Source: Isochrysis galbana (taxonomy: Eukaryota > Haptophyta > Isochrysidales > Isochrysidaceae). From it: 64,000 nucleotides of DNA. Positions within the stretch are counted from its first letter, which is position 1. Every line of letters starts with the position of its first letter. The translations under genes and the position numbers were made by a program. Below, piece by piece: positions 23,401-30,082 of this stretch. Where the stretch lies: NCBI GenBank assembly GCA_018136815.1, contig CM030940.1, positions 3,908,833 through 3,972,832 on the forward strand. The letters are read 5' to 3'. The notes beneath the pieces are model-generated. The model was not told where the DNA came from and did not search any database. It saw only the letters and a list, made by a program, of their open reading frames with translations.

Positions 23401-24906
23401 GACGACAGTGGTCCGGAGGCTGGCGCGGTGTACGTGCTTTTCCTCCGGCCCGGGGGTTCCGTGCGTGAGGTGCAAAAGATTAACGGCACGTCTGCCGGCA
23501 TGACCACAGCGATCACCCCGGCTTCGGCATTCGGCTCGGCATTAGCAGTTCCTGGCGATCTAAATGGTGATGGCCTCCCTGACCTCGTGGTCGGTGCTCC
23601 TTTGGACTCGGAAGGTTGCCAAGCTTGCCAGCATGGTGCTATATACATCCTGTTCCTGGATGAGCACGGCCGCGTGCGTGAGTCCCGCAAGCAATCTCCA
23701 TCGTCGTGGCTGTTCGGCGTTCCCATTTCACCCGGTGCCGGTGTTGGTCATGCCATGAGCGTGCGCAAACTGCAGACTGGTGAGCTCAATATCGCGTTAG
23801 GCATCCGAGCACCGTTGGGGGCGGTGAGCCGGCGCTTAAGCGAGGCGGCTGGCGGCACGCCCTTGCTTCTCAAACTCGGGCCCTCAGGAGAGTATGTGTC
23901 TCATGCCGAGCTCGAGTTACCAAATGGGCTTACGGTGCCATCAGGCTTCGGCGGAGCAATCGCGTATGCTCCTGATTGGGACGGAAACGGCTCCCCCGAG
24001 CTCATTGTGGGCGCACCTGAAGCTCTCTTGGGTTCACTCTCAGCTGGCGCGGTCTATGTGCTGTTCATGAGCATCGACGGGCTCCGAGTGTCATCATGGG
24101 AGAGGTTAACGGGCCCAGATCCTCGCGCGGGCGGCAGCTATGGGCGCGCGATTACTATCCTCGGCGATGTGAACGCCGACTTGGTGGCCGACATTGTGAT
24201 CGGAGCCCCTGGTGATGAGAGCACGCCCGGGGCAGCTTACCTTTTGCTCATGACTCCACTTGTCTCTCCGTCGTCGCCGGCAACACAGACACCGGCTTGG
24301 CTGTGGGCCCTCTTGGCGGCCATTGCTCCGCTTTTGCTGATGTTGCTCGTTTTGCTCGCCGTCTTCCTGTATCGACGCCACTCATGCAGTCGCAACGCTC
24401 AACCGCTTCTCGTCTCCCTCGTCGCGCACGAGCCGAGTAGCACCTCGCGAATGGCCGTGGCCCCCAACATCTTGTCTCCTTCTGGTGCAGGCTCATCAGC
24501 GCGGGAAGACTGGGCTGCCGCCGTCTCGGAAGATGAAATTCGACTGAGCGTTGGCGCATCCCCCGTAGTCGAGGGCTCGGTCCTGCCCGTGCCATTGCAA
24601 TCGGTTTCGTTGCTTCCCTCGGGCGTGCCGCGTTCCACCCACGTGGCGGTGGGCCAAGCGTCGTGGCCACCGACAATAGTGCTACCCTTGGACGGACAAC
24701 GCGGCGGGAGTATGGAGGACGATGTTTCCGACATATACGGCTTTGGCGATAAAGACTATTGGGGATCCGGCGCTAGCTCTCCGGAATCGTGGGGAACATC
24801 AACGCTATCCATCATCGATCGGCAAGACGAGGCAGAGGGCGGCGACCTTGTTGACAGCGGGCTCGAGGTGACGTATCAAGTCAACTATCCGCACGCGAAC
24901 GCGTAA
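11482..24906 (+). CDS. Giant type I membrane adhesin/receptor-like protein: SMASF repeats, 53 GC-DDGSC repeats, FG-GAP propeller, TM
   Basis: An open reading frame of 4,474 codons in one exon; 11482 is a TTG, so the true start is an ATG near 11506 or an upstream exon. Residues 148-253: two acidic repeats (AFDAAFDADFTTSGEEE). About 640-1610: repeats of roughly 66-80 residues centred on SM(A/T)SFTSALSFGG and separated by DDRLADVLTWDPL and DFGDVGQMDHLIDYDLGRG. 1943-1977: Cys motif CDDGG..CEYGDDCSDCG between Pro-rich linkers. 2070-2751: 26 units of GCTDxxAxNYxxxAxxDDGSC. 2751-3092: a unique cysteine-rich domain opening with VFLDSNGNLVPDGAE (SdrB-like start). 3093-3800: 27 more units. 3879-4255: five clear and one weak FG-GAP blades (GDLDGDG, GDLNGDG) as in integrin alpha. 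4272-4297: one hydrophobic helix followed by RRH, then a 175-residue cytoplasmic tail. Inference: cell-surface, calcium-binding adhesion protein. Confidence 0.85.
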   Translation: MLVRRSGAMCSHTARPTSLTTPLMKLGQAPSPNAGMNGGNQKSVAADPLLASAAHGLGDLSLYETSSVSGDDSTPAEEAAALELLEAVPTGGGLTAGLKAGLPSMDAAAVEATVMESSLDWTDGSSIDEAPQWIPARAAAAAGARPARAFDAAFDADFTTSGEEESEEELEAALRLVLQEEEFERQFGLPVVPSSRKRQSSPMTTRRQGPAFDAAFDADFTTSGEEESEEELEAALRLVLQEEEFEQQFGLPIEPRRRRFRPTPRAELFMPPRPTLVPDPLNLEVLATPAIVKAGYPDVLAREMSGLTDVGPALQGLLLLEEEMLATSPLATTGGSSTVGRLDAELLGLTEELLQSPRRGQSVPLGRDRWHSPEEGFRDGVVSVGLTSQAVPLAGTIGTPPSASIDPSALPAAVVEAAERQSRTFLGLPASPPQTGSFASAGPRWGVISMSELPAAGGFGQGGSVGPVVGSVPAPAATATRLPSAVAIREESTAPVGDGGHAGEFEAMNAIKELPANGSQRAFAGKGNSFVLGGVALEWIPTAIDGALDEELELLATAWDLGSEFSPHGSDWRRDVPDAGLEADLETLVEELNAQTAGRGNEKLDLEGGSLNSSILETLMGEQGEDASDIIAKLMGAARAGVASMATPAGWPRDVHVRDADLGVISSALGLGGFGAGDYHRHFGGAGVLSVGTSIVSMAQFGGGGGLLGFGTSEDELVAGLPDVVPPAASGEEDATAALPRIDLFEDDLPDVLPRIATYEEELPIVRSPMPTVDGGFVLPNLAPFGRGDGFMSFAMSFASGLSFAAGNINIMFGDKKLVEAARNLDYGLDTMPAGLFSRDALDFFRLDGVASLGASFVSGLSFTEFGPATLEPRVTTLEALEATLPSSRASPIGMPGEVRNADFAFAELQGLSMASFTSAVSLGGLDGMLTLGHVFPTPALGRLALDPLREFADLRTDFDFAAGGVGVSMASFSSAMSIAADLDISRLKEVKLDEFGLDIPVTLPLTVGEDLWGGAEVDHLRDFGDLNRIDRVVNFGFGGRAGISMASFSSALSLAGGVALIDNRLQDVLAWDPLLDVDLSETVAARGFGIDDLKDVGDLGQIDHLIDQELARDAGVSMTSFTSALSFGGGMVPIDDRLADILTWDPLLEAELPSAQGGLGFGGLKRIGNLVEELRDFGDVGQVDHLIDYDLGRGQAISMTSFTSALSFGGGGGIAEFDDRLADILTWDPLVDADFPAVAPADVDILRDFSDLEHLDRLIDYDLGRGGAVSMTSFTSTLSFGGGGIAAFDDRLADVLTWDPLVYTDLPAVAPRTIDMLRDFGDVGQMDHLIDYDLGRGAAVSMTSFTSGLSFGGGGMPVLDDRLADVLTWDPLVGATLPAAAYGEVDMLKDFGDLEQMEHVIDFDVRYPAVSMASFSSALSLGGLGDGLERDISWDHLIDFELPAAVDGLDFADLDDSGDLGQMGLLIHHGLGTQVASMASMTSGISLGGFGDFGPLPVNFDGLPHGLLTLADDMQFLREFGDVGPGLPNLGGVASLGASFASGLSFGPLTPIGLRDPRTRMAAAIGLPALEPDGVGVLTDLDQITRGFDGLFTRGFEGLLATSMASFSSGISLARGDRWRKDLVLGTAAFEAMDRTLPTLDAIDVLGIRPKADSNIVDVTLLEGSALDEATLLHELGFVGDAGVPMVSFVFDDDAQITGTAIVSRQPRARVRELIRDLSGELDALDALGIAPLKNSGKREHIGGFQSLQPKTSHDELLTELFELGGDIDSEHPWLSGDDAMSYNPLPAVNLPAHGRNMLVPLADGSRPHNGGQPYVSQPGLGIVPPSTSGVFAMSFPTLTSFGDFSVSLPYPVGTSPGSSMTAPLPPLPPFMAPGFGSGFISIAERLSTVFTDDVSMLIAPTLSLGISMEAVPVLSGGVFPPEFPPSPSSPPAAPPLPLLCSDGCLYAQDFVCDDGGANSQFADCEYGDDCSDCGPRPFVLPPAPPLLPSPPPLPPFLPTISPPSSSSPAPQPSFPPPPPPSADPLPPPPTPGFMSPSLGTPPSPFPPMPPEPVVQPPSPPPRPLLAPGTPGCVSPTAINYESSATIDDGSCEYLPGGCTNSSAANFNPAAIVDDGSCIPHIVGCAMSTAANYKPNATKDDGSCTFIVSGCTDSTALNYYDAATVDDGSCIARREGCMTPLANNYDASATVDDGSCVYTFAGCTDPTALNYRSDATLEDGSCIPNIPGCVVPSATNYNPAATIYNASCVFNVAGCTNSSALNYNPLATIDDANVEDSCIFAIPGCTISIATNYDPSASVLDGSCIFNVLGCTDPTAANYYSAATLENPNRPCIYPVSGCMSPTALNYNSLATFHMPGSCEYAFVGCTDPLAINFVEDANVDDGSCIPRVSGCNDPAADNYNAGANSFLSGACLYSVNGCTDSTALNYNVLATVDDGSCVTRLPGCTAPSASNYDSSANVYDGSCAFDTLGCTNSVALNFASTATVDDSSCVLPASGCMLPSATNYDPSATIDDGSCVLPPVGGCTDSAAINWRPSATTDDGSCNYIGCTQTAASNYDATAQIDDGSCIFPLYGCTDSVAVNFLLLADADDGSCLYLGCTQSGAPNYDPTANSDDGSCEPIVLGCMDVAAANYASFATVPTPSACRYAGCTDSTAKNFNPSATFNDGSCVAYLRGCTNSSAINYNALAEIDDGSCILTSTGCTDSEAVNFEPDAELDDGSCLIVGCTDPVALNYDPSATFDDGCSYQYAGGSILNLGYLMNCTVFLDSNGNLVPDGAEVTRSSDRNGFFRIPYRGDAPIRTQGASLAQYAVCVDSLTGSPVRVSLTSSVEATMVSSLTSVASQLVRSLGQSEEKASMLTCSNLIPCVPCGDSTQECDTETGCAKVCEYKRTPLSVFTFDPLDEVLGGKLPDKAWFAWLAAQMNGVSAVGCARQALVCSSRELCGSACDTLCGLDVPDRPAVAVDDAAFRALAEMVLSGPVDLSDVDTVLNLFDVLGTALDTSPLTGSLQIAQECAASHLAVYEQLVVGSANRRRAQELASPFTGLASLAAIAADPNSFRTLSPQAVRRDVVEMLRRMCDSSSTTGRCQHPRLGCTRSDAGNFDPLAVLDDGSCDDCGCRDVAATNFNPMATCDAPGICKYEIRGCTIPSALNFDPSATRLDGSCRFATQSTNLRLLQEQEPGPLKGCTHSSAINYSPLATFDDNSCVAAIPGCTDPTATDFDPSANLFTRCTYAIEGCLDSSSLNFLEQATAPCNSCCIPRIPGCTVLGSHPYLSTNYNASATVLDGSCEFTIVGCTEPSALNYVPEAESDDGSCVASVPGCIDSHASNYLPDATVYDGSCTYDFTGCMDSAAANYDAFATLDDDSCFRPGCPYISALNYDPGATVHDGSCVWPVAGCSDSNAANYVEGATAGVVTCEYPGCMLSEAAYYDPSATFPDTCELSNFAGCTSSTAANYAPEAVADDGSCRIPGCTDSNNAAYDPTATFQDDASCQYVSNSAGCTLSSADNYRPAIAVSDNSVCIFFGCTDSSSVLYSAIANLDDGTCEFVREGCVDSAAANYDVAAHVDDGSCIIPGCTDTRATNYDASANSEDGTCIFPSSGCTNTRAANYQSGAEVDDGTCVIIGCTDSTSYEFDSDADVESGECSWSIVGCMLSTAENYSPSATTGGPELCAISGCSYEVALNYDSAAGVYEEGSCVWPFTGCTDSEALNFLASANIDDGTCYLQGCTDSQASNFDPEATADNGECLVHRGCTSLLADNFDSAAQVDDGSCIFIGCTDPVAANYDTLATIDSGKCTYGARSPPPPTPTLPPLLPPSSLPADRPPPPLPLRSSPPSLSPSVPSPGTNAQIDPLTYSNGRPLETIKLDIARRLGDWLDDFAGLGSALAGLDDVNGDKVPDVIVGAQLHQLGAGGAIVALLRSDGGVNRFHTIGRDGADTNIDLRDNDSFGASLARIGDLDGDGISEIAVGAPGDDDSGPEAGAVYVLFLRPGGSVREVQKINGTSAGMTTAITPASAFGSALAVPGDLNGDGLPDLVVGAPLDSEGCQACQHGAIYILFLDEHGRVRESRKQSPSSWLFGVPISPGAGVGHAMSVRKLQTGELNIALGIRAPLGAVSRRLSEAAGGTPLLLKLGPSGEYVSHAELELPNGLTVPSGFGGAIAYAPDWDGNGSPELIVGAPEALLGSLSAGAVYVLFMSIDGLRVSSWERLTGPDPRAGGSYGRAITILGDVNADLVADIVIGAPGDESTPGAAYLLLMTPLVSPSSPATQTPAWLWALLAAIAPLLLMLLVLLAVFLYRRHSCSRNAQPLLVSLVAHEPSSTSRMAVAPNILSPSGAGSSAREDWAAAVSEDEIRLSVGASPVVEGSVLPVPLQSVSLLPSGVPRSTHVAVGQASWPPTIVLPLDGQRGGSMEDDVSDIYGFGDKDYWGSGASSPESWGTSTLSIIDRQDEAEGGDLVDSGLEVTYQVNYPHANA
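13384..16320 (+). repeat. Coding repeats of about 200-240 bp, SM(A/T)SF type
   Basis: Within the giant frame the core S-M-[AT]-S-[FM]-[ST]-S-[AG]-[LIM]-S-[FL] recurs at about 14215, 14383, 14608, 14830, 15072, 15289, 15505, 15712, 15910 and 16290, with weaker forms earlier (from about 13400) and a variant near 16080. Spacing between strong neighbours is mostly about 200-240 bp. Units at 14830-15600 are the most alike, so recent expansion occurred in the middle of the array. No known domain is recognised. Confidence 0.8.
17690..19735 (+). repeat. First array: 26 GC-DDGSC units
   Basis: Each unit is about 24-28 codons with two cysteines: GCT(D/N)xxAxNYxxxAxxDDGSC plus a 3-6 residue linker often ending in Gly or Pro. 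Some units lost the DDG (for example those near 18220, 18460 and 18700), but almost every one keeps the Cys pair. The regular acidic DDG beside the second Cys suggests disulphide-closed loops with possible metal binding; that is inference. Confidence 0.9.
20758..22880 (+). repeat. Second array: 27 GC-DDGSC units
   Basis: The same unit as the first array, resumed after a unique domain of about 340 residues. It is more degenerate: units near 21170-21240, 21290, 21700-21800 and 22490-22570 have altered spacing or an extra Cys (CNSCC). It ends directly in a Pro-rich linker before the FG-GAP propeller. Confidence 0.9.
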
Positions 24907-25819
24907 GATGTCCTTGGTTCTGCACGAAATGCTATGCTTTAGCAACCCTCGCACACAACTCCATCCGTTTTCTCGAATACTACCGTTTCCACGACGAGTG
25001 TCTCGCGAGAGTGTCATGTGTTTGTGCTCATCACCTGTGTCCCTCGTCGTCGAACTCAACTACATGTTGCACATTGCTTTGTTTCTTGTTTGTAGCCACT
25101 TGCTTGCTCCTTCTCTGTGTGGTGGCATTTAGGGAGGATTAAATAGGATAATGGTTGAGTAGTCTTACAGTGTTGAAAGCAGTCATACGGCGTAGAAAGT
25201 ATCGTGATCATCTGCATGAAGTCTGCCTTGTGCTTGCTGTGGACTCAACTAAGTTTATACTTAGTTCACTTGTGGCTTGTGGGAGGCGCCTCATGCCCTC
25301 CCCCGCGGGCTCCAACTCCCCTGCAGGGGCCCGTGTTGTATTACCTGCCCATTTGAAGGCTGTAGGCATGAATATTCGTGTAAGGTACGCGCCCACACTC
25401 ACAATAATTGAACAGTCCCCCGTGTAGCTACTGACGCACAAGACACACAAATTCGGATACCCCATGGTCTCAAGCCCAGGTTTGCAGGTTTTGGTCTCGA
25501 AATTTGCGATTCGAATTTTGTTTTGCTGTTACTATCATGGTTGGCTCGTTTAAGGTAACAAACAGGCATGACCTCGACTTCTCTCTCTGCAGTCGCTCTG
25601 CGAGACTCTCTCTCTCTCTCTCTTTCCGTCCTCCTCTCCTCGGCCGACGGAAGGAAGTTTCGTCCAAAACATTCTCCGGTCCCAGGATACCTTGTGGGGG
25701 GTCCCGAGTCAACGAGCCAATACACAATACAAGTCAAGCCGCAGCATTCCCCCCCCCCTGCTGAAGCGGCAGAGTTTCTGGTGGGGTGTACATAGGGCGT
25801 TGTCTTCCGAAAAGACGCC
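24907..25819. other. 3' flank of the giant gene
   Basis: No gene is recognised. It contains one perfect copy of the LINE hairpin AACTAAGTTTATACTTAGTT at 25247-25266 that is not followed by ATGG, a CTCTCTCT tract at about 25607-25625, and a C10-type run at about 25750. The polyadenylation region of the giant gene must lie here, but no clear signal was identified. Confidence 0.5.
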
Positions 25820-25944
25820 AACTAAGTTTATACTTAGTTCGCCCATGGGGGGGCACGAGCCCCCCCCTCTCTCCACTCCTCCCCTGCCGTAGGGGAGGAA
25901 CCACTCATGCTCCTGGCATGCCTGATGGCTTGCCAGGAGCACAC
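25820..25944 (+). mobile_element. LINE 5' module (hairpin + ATGG), AACTAAGT family
   Basis: A perfect 8-bp stem hairpin with loop TTAT (25820-25839), five nucleotides (CGCCC), then ATGG (25845) opening a short frame MGGHEPPPLSTPP. The module continues to GATGGCTTGCCAGGAGCACA and matches 30083-30212 (+) and 59510-59640 (-). It contains a second inverted repeat, TCCTGGCA...TTGCCAGGA. Beyond 25944 the sequence changes to an LRR-coding region. Confidence 0.8.
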
Positions 25945-26716
25945 TGCGCCCTCGCACTCAAAGACAACCTCGATGAGCTCCTCCTGCGGGACAATGACGT
26001 CGGGGACAAAGAGCTCGCCCTCTTCGCAACCGAGGCCGTCGTCCCGGGGAAATGGGACGCCCTTGGCCTCCTCCTGATGGGTCAGCGATTCGGGAGTCAA
26101 AAGACTCGAGGCGCGTCTCTGCGAGGGGGCCTTCCCTTCCTGCCGCTTGATGCAGGTCGGACCACGCCGCGGAGTCCGGATGGACACCGTCACCAACCGA
26201 TGGGCGCGACCCGACTTCGCCGCCAACCACCTGCACCGCGTCAAGCACCTCGACCTCCTTGAGGTTGATAGCGCAAAGGTCTTGCCACGGATCGCGAGTC
26301 GTCTCGCCTCCCTCGCGCACCCCAACTACTCGCTGCGCTCGCTGCGCTTGAGTTGTGCAGACGGCGATGTCCTACGCACGCTCGCCAAAGCCGCGCTCCC
26401 ATGCCTCTCGCGCATCGAGTGGAGTACCTTCAGTGTATCCTCCAACCGCTCCACCGTGTGTCTGTCTGATGCGGATCTCGATGACGAGGCCTTGGACATG
26501 GTCTGTCGCGTGCTTGAGGCAAGAGCGTGTCGGAGGACCCATACGCTCATCCTCGACCGCAACCGGATCGGACCGGTGGGCGTGCAGCGCTTGTGCAAGC
26601 TCGCGCGGAGCTTTCGGTTGTCGTCGGTAAACCTCTCGTGCAACCCTATTGGCGCGGAGAGTCAGCCTCTACTCTCACAGCTGAGGAAGCTCAAGGTGCA
26701 GGTCACCCTGCTGTGA
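25945..26716 (+). pseudogene. Leucine-rich-repeat (RNI-like) gene fragment, frameshifted
   Basis: Frame one encodes NLDELLLRDNDVGDKELALFATEA. From about 26150 the homology continues in the next frame: VKHLDLLEVD, NYSLRSLRLSCADGD, HTLILDRNRIGPVGVQRL and SSVNLSCNPIGAESQPLL, ending at 26716. These are ribonuclease-inhibitor-type LRRs, usually cytosolic interaction surfaces. A one-base shift near 26150 breaks the frame, and the left edge joins a LINE 5' module directly. It is therefore a truncated gene or a captured fragment; an intron at the shift is possible but no convincing sites were seen. The closest functional relative cannot be named. Confidence 0.6.
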
Positions 26717-26889
26717 TCACAATGCAATTGAGTGTATGTGTGGGGGGGGGGGGGGAGGGGGGTCGGAGAGGGGGGTCGAATACTCTAGTAAATATAACAT
26801 GTATATATGCGGGGGGTAATTTTCCCCCGTGTTCGGGTGGTGCACTGGGACTTTTGATGGCCCGCACCTTGGCGCCTACGAGAACCCTT
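26717..26889. other. G-rich spacer
   Basis: A G14-type run near 26740-26755 and further G blocks, then AT-rich sequence (AAATATAACATGTATATATG). No gene. Confidence 0.5.
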
Positions 26890-27241
26890 GTGGCAGGTAT
26901 CTCGAGGCGCAGCCTTTTATTCCTCGAGGACTGCTCGCGGCGAGAGCTGTAAGGGCCGTTCCGCTTCATGGACGAGAGGACCCTCCCTCCCCCCCCCCGT
27001 GTTTTTTCCCGGTGAGTCGCCCGACGTAGGTCGGTCCGCCTCACTGGGTTTTCCCCCATTGAAACTTGTGGGGAGTTATAATGTATAATGGGAGCCGGGG
27101 GTTTGCGAGGGGGGAGATTTGTAGGGATGCATATGAGTATGTGTCTGTGCCATCACTTCAAGGCGTGCGGGCAAGTGCGCTGAGGGGTGTCGTGATAGTA
27201 CCGGGCTAGTGGCAGTAGTCAGTAGTGGTACTAACGCTCAG
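26890..27241. repeat. Dispersed repeat, copy 2
   Basis: Homologous to 109-451 along its whole length, with scattered substitutions and small indels. It lies immediately beyond the stop of the minus-strand LINE ORF1 at about 27297, so it may be the 3' part of that element. Confidence 0.75.
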
Positions 27242-27293
27242 TTGTTTTACCCTTGGTGTTGGCCGCGCGAGCACACCTCTGTGGCAAGCTGGG

Positions 27294-28039
27294 CTAGCGG
27301 GCCCAAAAGTCTGGCTCGGGGTCGACGCCCTCGAGTTCAAGCAGCAGTTCGACGATGGCCGCGTAGACCGTCGTGTCATTGAGCACTAGGTCGCCTGCTT
27401 GCTGGAGCGACAGGTCAAAGATTGCATCTGAGTCGAGTTGTTGCTCATCTTCATCTGAGTCTGGTCCCTGAGGTGCAGGCCCGGGCGGGGCGGGTGTCAG
27501 TCGCGTCGCGTGTTGGCGTGAGTGAGGGGTGGAGGGCCTGGGTGTTGTAGGGTCTCTTTGGTTGGGTGCTGTGGCTGACAGACTCACTCTGTGAGGCCAG
27601 AGTTGTGTGGTGGCGTATCGCAATCGCAATGTCAGACAGCATGTCATTGAGTTATGCCCATAAGGCCCACCCGGCTGCGGGTCGCGCCGCCGAGGCGGCG
27701 CGGCCCTTGCCAGGGTGAGAGGGGCCTCTGCCATAAGGCATGCCCAATGGAGTGCAGGCCTTGCCTGCCTGGTGCTGTTCCTCTGAGTCCAGCAGCCTGT
27801 TGTTTGTCCCCCATGGGGGGGGCCAGCATGGCTGATGTGTGTGATGTGGCCGGGGCCACGGGCCACGGGCCGTGTGGTGCGACGCGGGTCGCACGCACCT
27901 GCTCGGCCTCCGCGGGCGGACGCGGCCGCTTCGCCAGCGACTGGTCCATGGGAGCGGGAGGGCCGCCCACGGCGGGGGGGCCGGAGGAGGAGGAGAGGGG
28001 GGTCGCGCCGGCGCGCTCCATCGCGTCGAAACTTAGTTT
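27294..28039 (-). mobile_element. LINE ORF1 copy with 5' hairpin, frameshifted
   Basis: The 5' tip has a palindrome (AAACTAAGTTT on the minus strand, 28039-28029), a short gap, then ATGGAGC at about 28021. The frame starts MERAGATPLSSSSGPP, shifts frame near 27760, passes GGPYGHN at about 27655 and ends LELEGVDPEPDFWAR at a stop near 27297. The N-terminus matches the element starting at 31772 (RPRPP.EAEQV.ATRVAP.GPWP), and the C-terminal LEGVD.EPDF block recurs in the element at 45706-46621. The function is that of a LINE ORF1 nucleic-acid-binding protein; no zinc knuckle is visible in this segment. Confidence 0.75.
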
Positions 28040-28685
28040 GTGCTCGGGGGACGACAACGGGGAGGGTGTACCCTCCTGGAGGGCCCCCAGAGGCTGCCAA
28101 GGAGGGGCCACAGGCCCAGCAGGCTGCATGGGACCCTGAATGGCCTGCAGCCAGGCCCACTCCCACTCCCTGTCCGGAGAGAGAGCAGAGGCGCCCGCGA
28201 GACGGCGCCACGCCCCCGGGGCGGCCTCCCCGCCCCGCGGCCCCCTCCCACTACGGCTCCATCCTGAGCGAGAGACGGAGGGAGTCCAAGAGGGGGAAGC
28301 CGAGACGGCGCGCCGCCACTGCTCACTCTGTGAAAAGGGGGCGGTCCGTTCGGTGAGAGGTCTAAAATTAGTAAGCTACCGCGAGCGTTGGAGTCGCTGT
28401 CGCAGAAGAAAATTCCAACAAAAAAATATTCGTGCTGCATCGTCGATCTCAAGTCTCGTCACTAGCGCCTTCCGTCGCGCGAGCGCCGCCGCTCTCCCCC
28501 CTCTCTCCCCTCTTCCCTCTCCCCTCTTCCCTCTGCTCTCTCCCTTCTCCTCTCTCCTCTGCCCTCTGCTCTCTCCCTCTGCCTCCTGCGCTTGACAAGG
28601 CGGCCATCAGCAGTCTTCTGCCGCTCCCTCCGCCGGTGATTGATCTCTCAACACCTCTCCTCTGGCTGCCCAGTGGGCGACAGCA
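28040..28685. other. Spacer upstream of the three-exon gene
   Basis: GC-rich sequence with LINE-like composition to about 28340, followed by a CTCTCCCCTC pyrimidine tract at 28495-28590. It may hold the promoter of the gene starting at 28686. No other feature is seen. Confidence 0.5.
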
Positions 28686-29441
28686 ATGCGGGCTGCGCCG
28701 CTTGGCGGGTTTACCCCAGAGACACTCCTCGCTGTGCCAAAGAACAGCGCCGACTTCTCTTGCACGCTCTCATGCGCCGGCCAATCCGCGTCGCTCCACA
28801 AAGCGCGCGGAGAGTCAGTTGAGCACGTCCTACTCAAGGTGCGCCACGAGGGACCCAGCAAACACGCCTTGCCAAAACAAGTGCCGCCACACACACACTT
28901 GCACCACGTGCTTGCTCACGTGCAGGGACTCGTCTGGGCGATGTACCTCCCGATCTATCCGACTGCTATCTGTGAAGATAGCCCAATAGCACGCCTGAAG
29001 GTCGCCGGGTCATCGCTTCGATACCATCCAGATGTGTACGCAGCGAATTCAAATGCGCCGGCGAACTCGCCTCTGTGGTGGGCAGAATGCGGCTCCGTGA
29101 GCATCCCGAAATTGAGAGAGTTGGCGGAGGCACATCCTTCGACGTCATTCACCGTGGCAAAATGGGCTCGGTCAGACTTACGAGGATATGCGACTTCGTT
29201 ATGCCGCGACTTGCCGGCCAGCTGCGCTGAGCGCTTTGAGGTGAGCTCCTGAATCCCTCTGGCCGCCACATGTATCTTCGATATGCTCGCTCGTCTGAAT
29301 TCATCACACGCCCGGTTACCTGCTTGCCAGGTGGTCAGCTTTCCCGCGGATGCGCCAGAGCGTTTTATCAACGCAGAAGGACAAGTTTCAGTCGGATTTG
29401 ATGATTTGTTGGACCGAGTCACCTTGAGCGAGGTGGTGTGA
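28686..29441 (+). CDS. Small three-exon gene, uncharacterised, weakly YaeQ-like
   Basis: Exons 28686-28838, 28926-29240 and 29331-29441 join in phase 0 with GT-AG introns of 87 and 90 bp, giving 192 residues. The sequence has ordinary soluble-protein composition: ESVEHVLLKGLVWAMYLP, then LWWAECGSVSIPKLRELAEAHPSTSFTVAKW, then ERFEVVSFPADAPERFINAEG. The order (helix with VLLK, a W-x-E-x-G strand, a Lys two turns on, then a strand) recalls bacterial YaeQ, a PD-(D/E)XK-fold family. The usual Asp before the W-x-E motif is replaced here, so this is only a structural guess. The gene sits between LINE clusters and looks intact. The gene model is more certain than the family. Confidence 0.7.
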
Positions 29442-29914
29442 TGCGGTACGTCAGCAATAAGATGCTTGGTGAATACTATTTGCGCATATTTGTGCACTTT
29501 AGCGCACTGCAATCTGAGGCACTCATAAGCACGTTCTGCGTGTTGCTAGAGCTGTGTTGGCCCATGCGTCTGCTGCTCCATAATGACTTCATTCGATGGC
29601 CGTCGCGCCTCGATCACAAATCACTCTCAATGTTTTGGTTTGAGGCAGGGGCAGATCACGGGCGGCTGCTGCGCTCGAAACGGGAGGGGATCGGGGATCG
29701 CATCTCCTCCTTCCCCGTAGGTTGCGCCCATTCTTTCGTGGGCTTCCTCCCCCCCCCCCCCCCCGCGCCCGTCCGTCGTGAAATCTCCGCCCTACGCCCC
29801 GTTGGCCGGTTAGGAACCCCCCCCCCCACGGTAGCGTAGCGGGTAGCGTCTTCCCTCGTGCAGCTTCCCCCGGCGGAATTGCTCCCCGCCTTTCCTTCTC
29901 TCTCCCCGAGAATA
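29442..29914. other. Unassigned region
   Basis: No gene is recognised. A C15-type run lies at about 29748-29764 and another C-run at about 29818. It leads into a LINE 5' end at 29915. Confidence 0.5.
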
Positions 29915-30082
29915 AACTATTGTTATAGTTTTAGCGATGGAGCACGACACGCCGACGGCTCCCCCTTCCCAGCACATCGCAATATCGCAGTCGCCACGAC
30001 TCACGAAGCCCCAACGGGGCCACCCCAAGCCGCCGGAGTCGAAGCGCTCGCAGGCTCGCAGGCCTCTACCCCGCCCTACCAG
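29915..30082 (+). mobile_element. LINE 5' end, AACTATTG family, left half of a split copy
   Basis: Hairpin AACTATTGTTATAGTT (29915-29930; stem AACTAT, loop TGTT), six nucleotides (TTAGCG), then ATGGAGC at 29937 starting MEHDTPTAPPSQ. It is close to the start of the long LINE at 41982 (MERAPTAPLSQPP). The copy is interrupted at 30082 by the insertion 30083-32271 and resumes at 32290, where the reading matches the same ORF1 (DVDMALPPSPPQQPQKRG). Confidence 0.85.

Noticed and set aside
25786-26262. A single continuous LRR gene in one frame
   Set aside because: The LRR pattern is lost after about 26150 in this frame and resumes in the next, so it is annotated as frameshifted.
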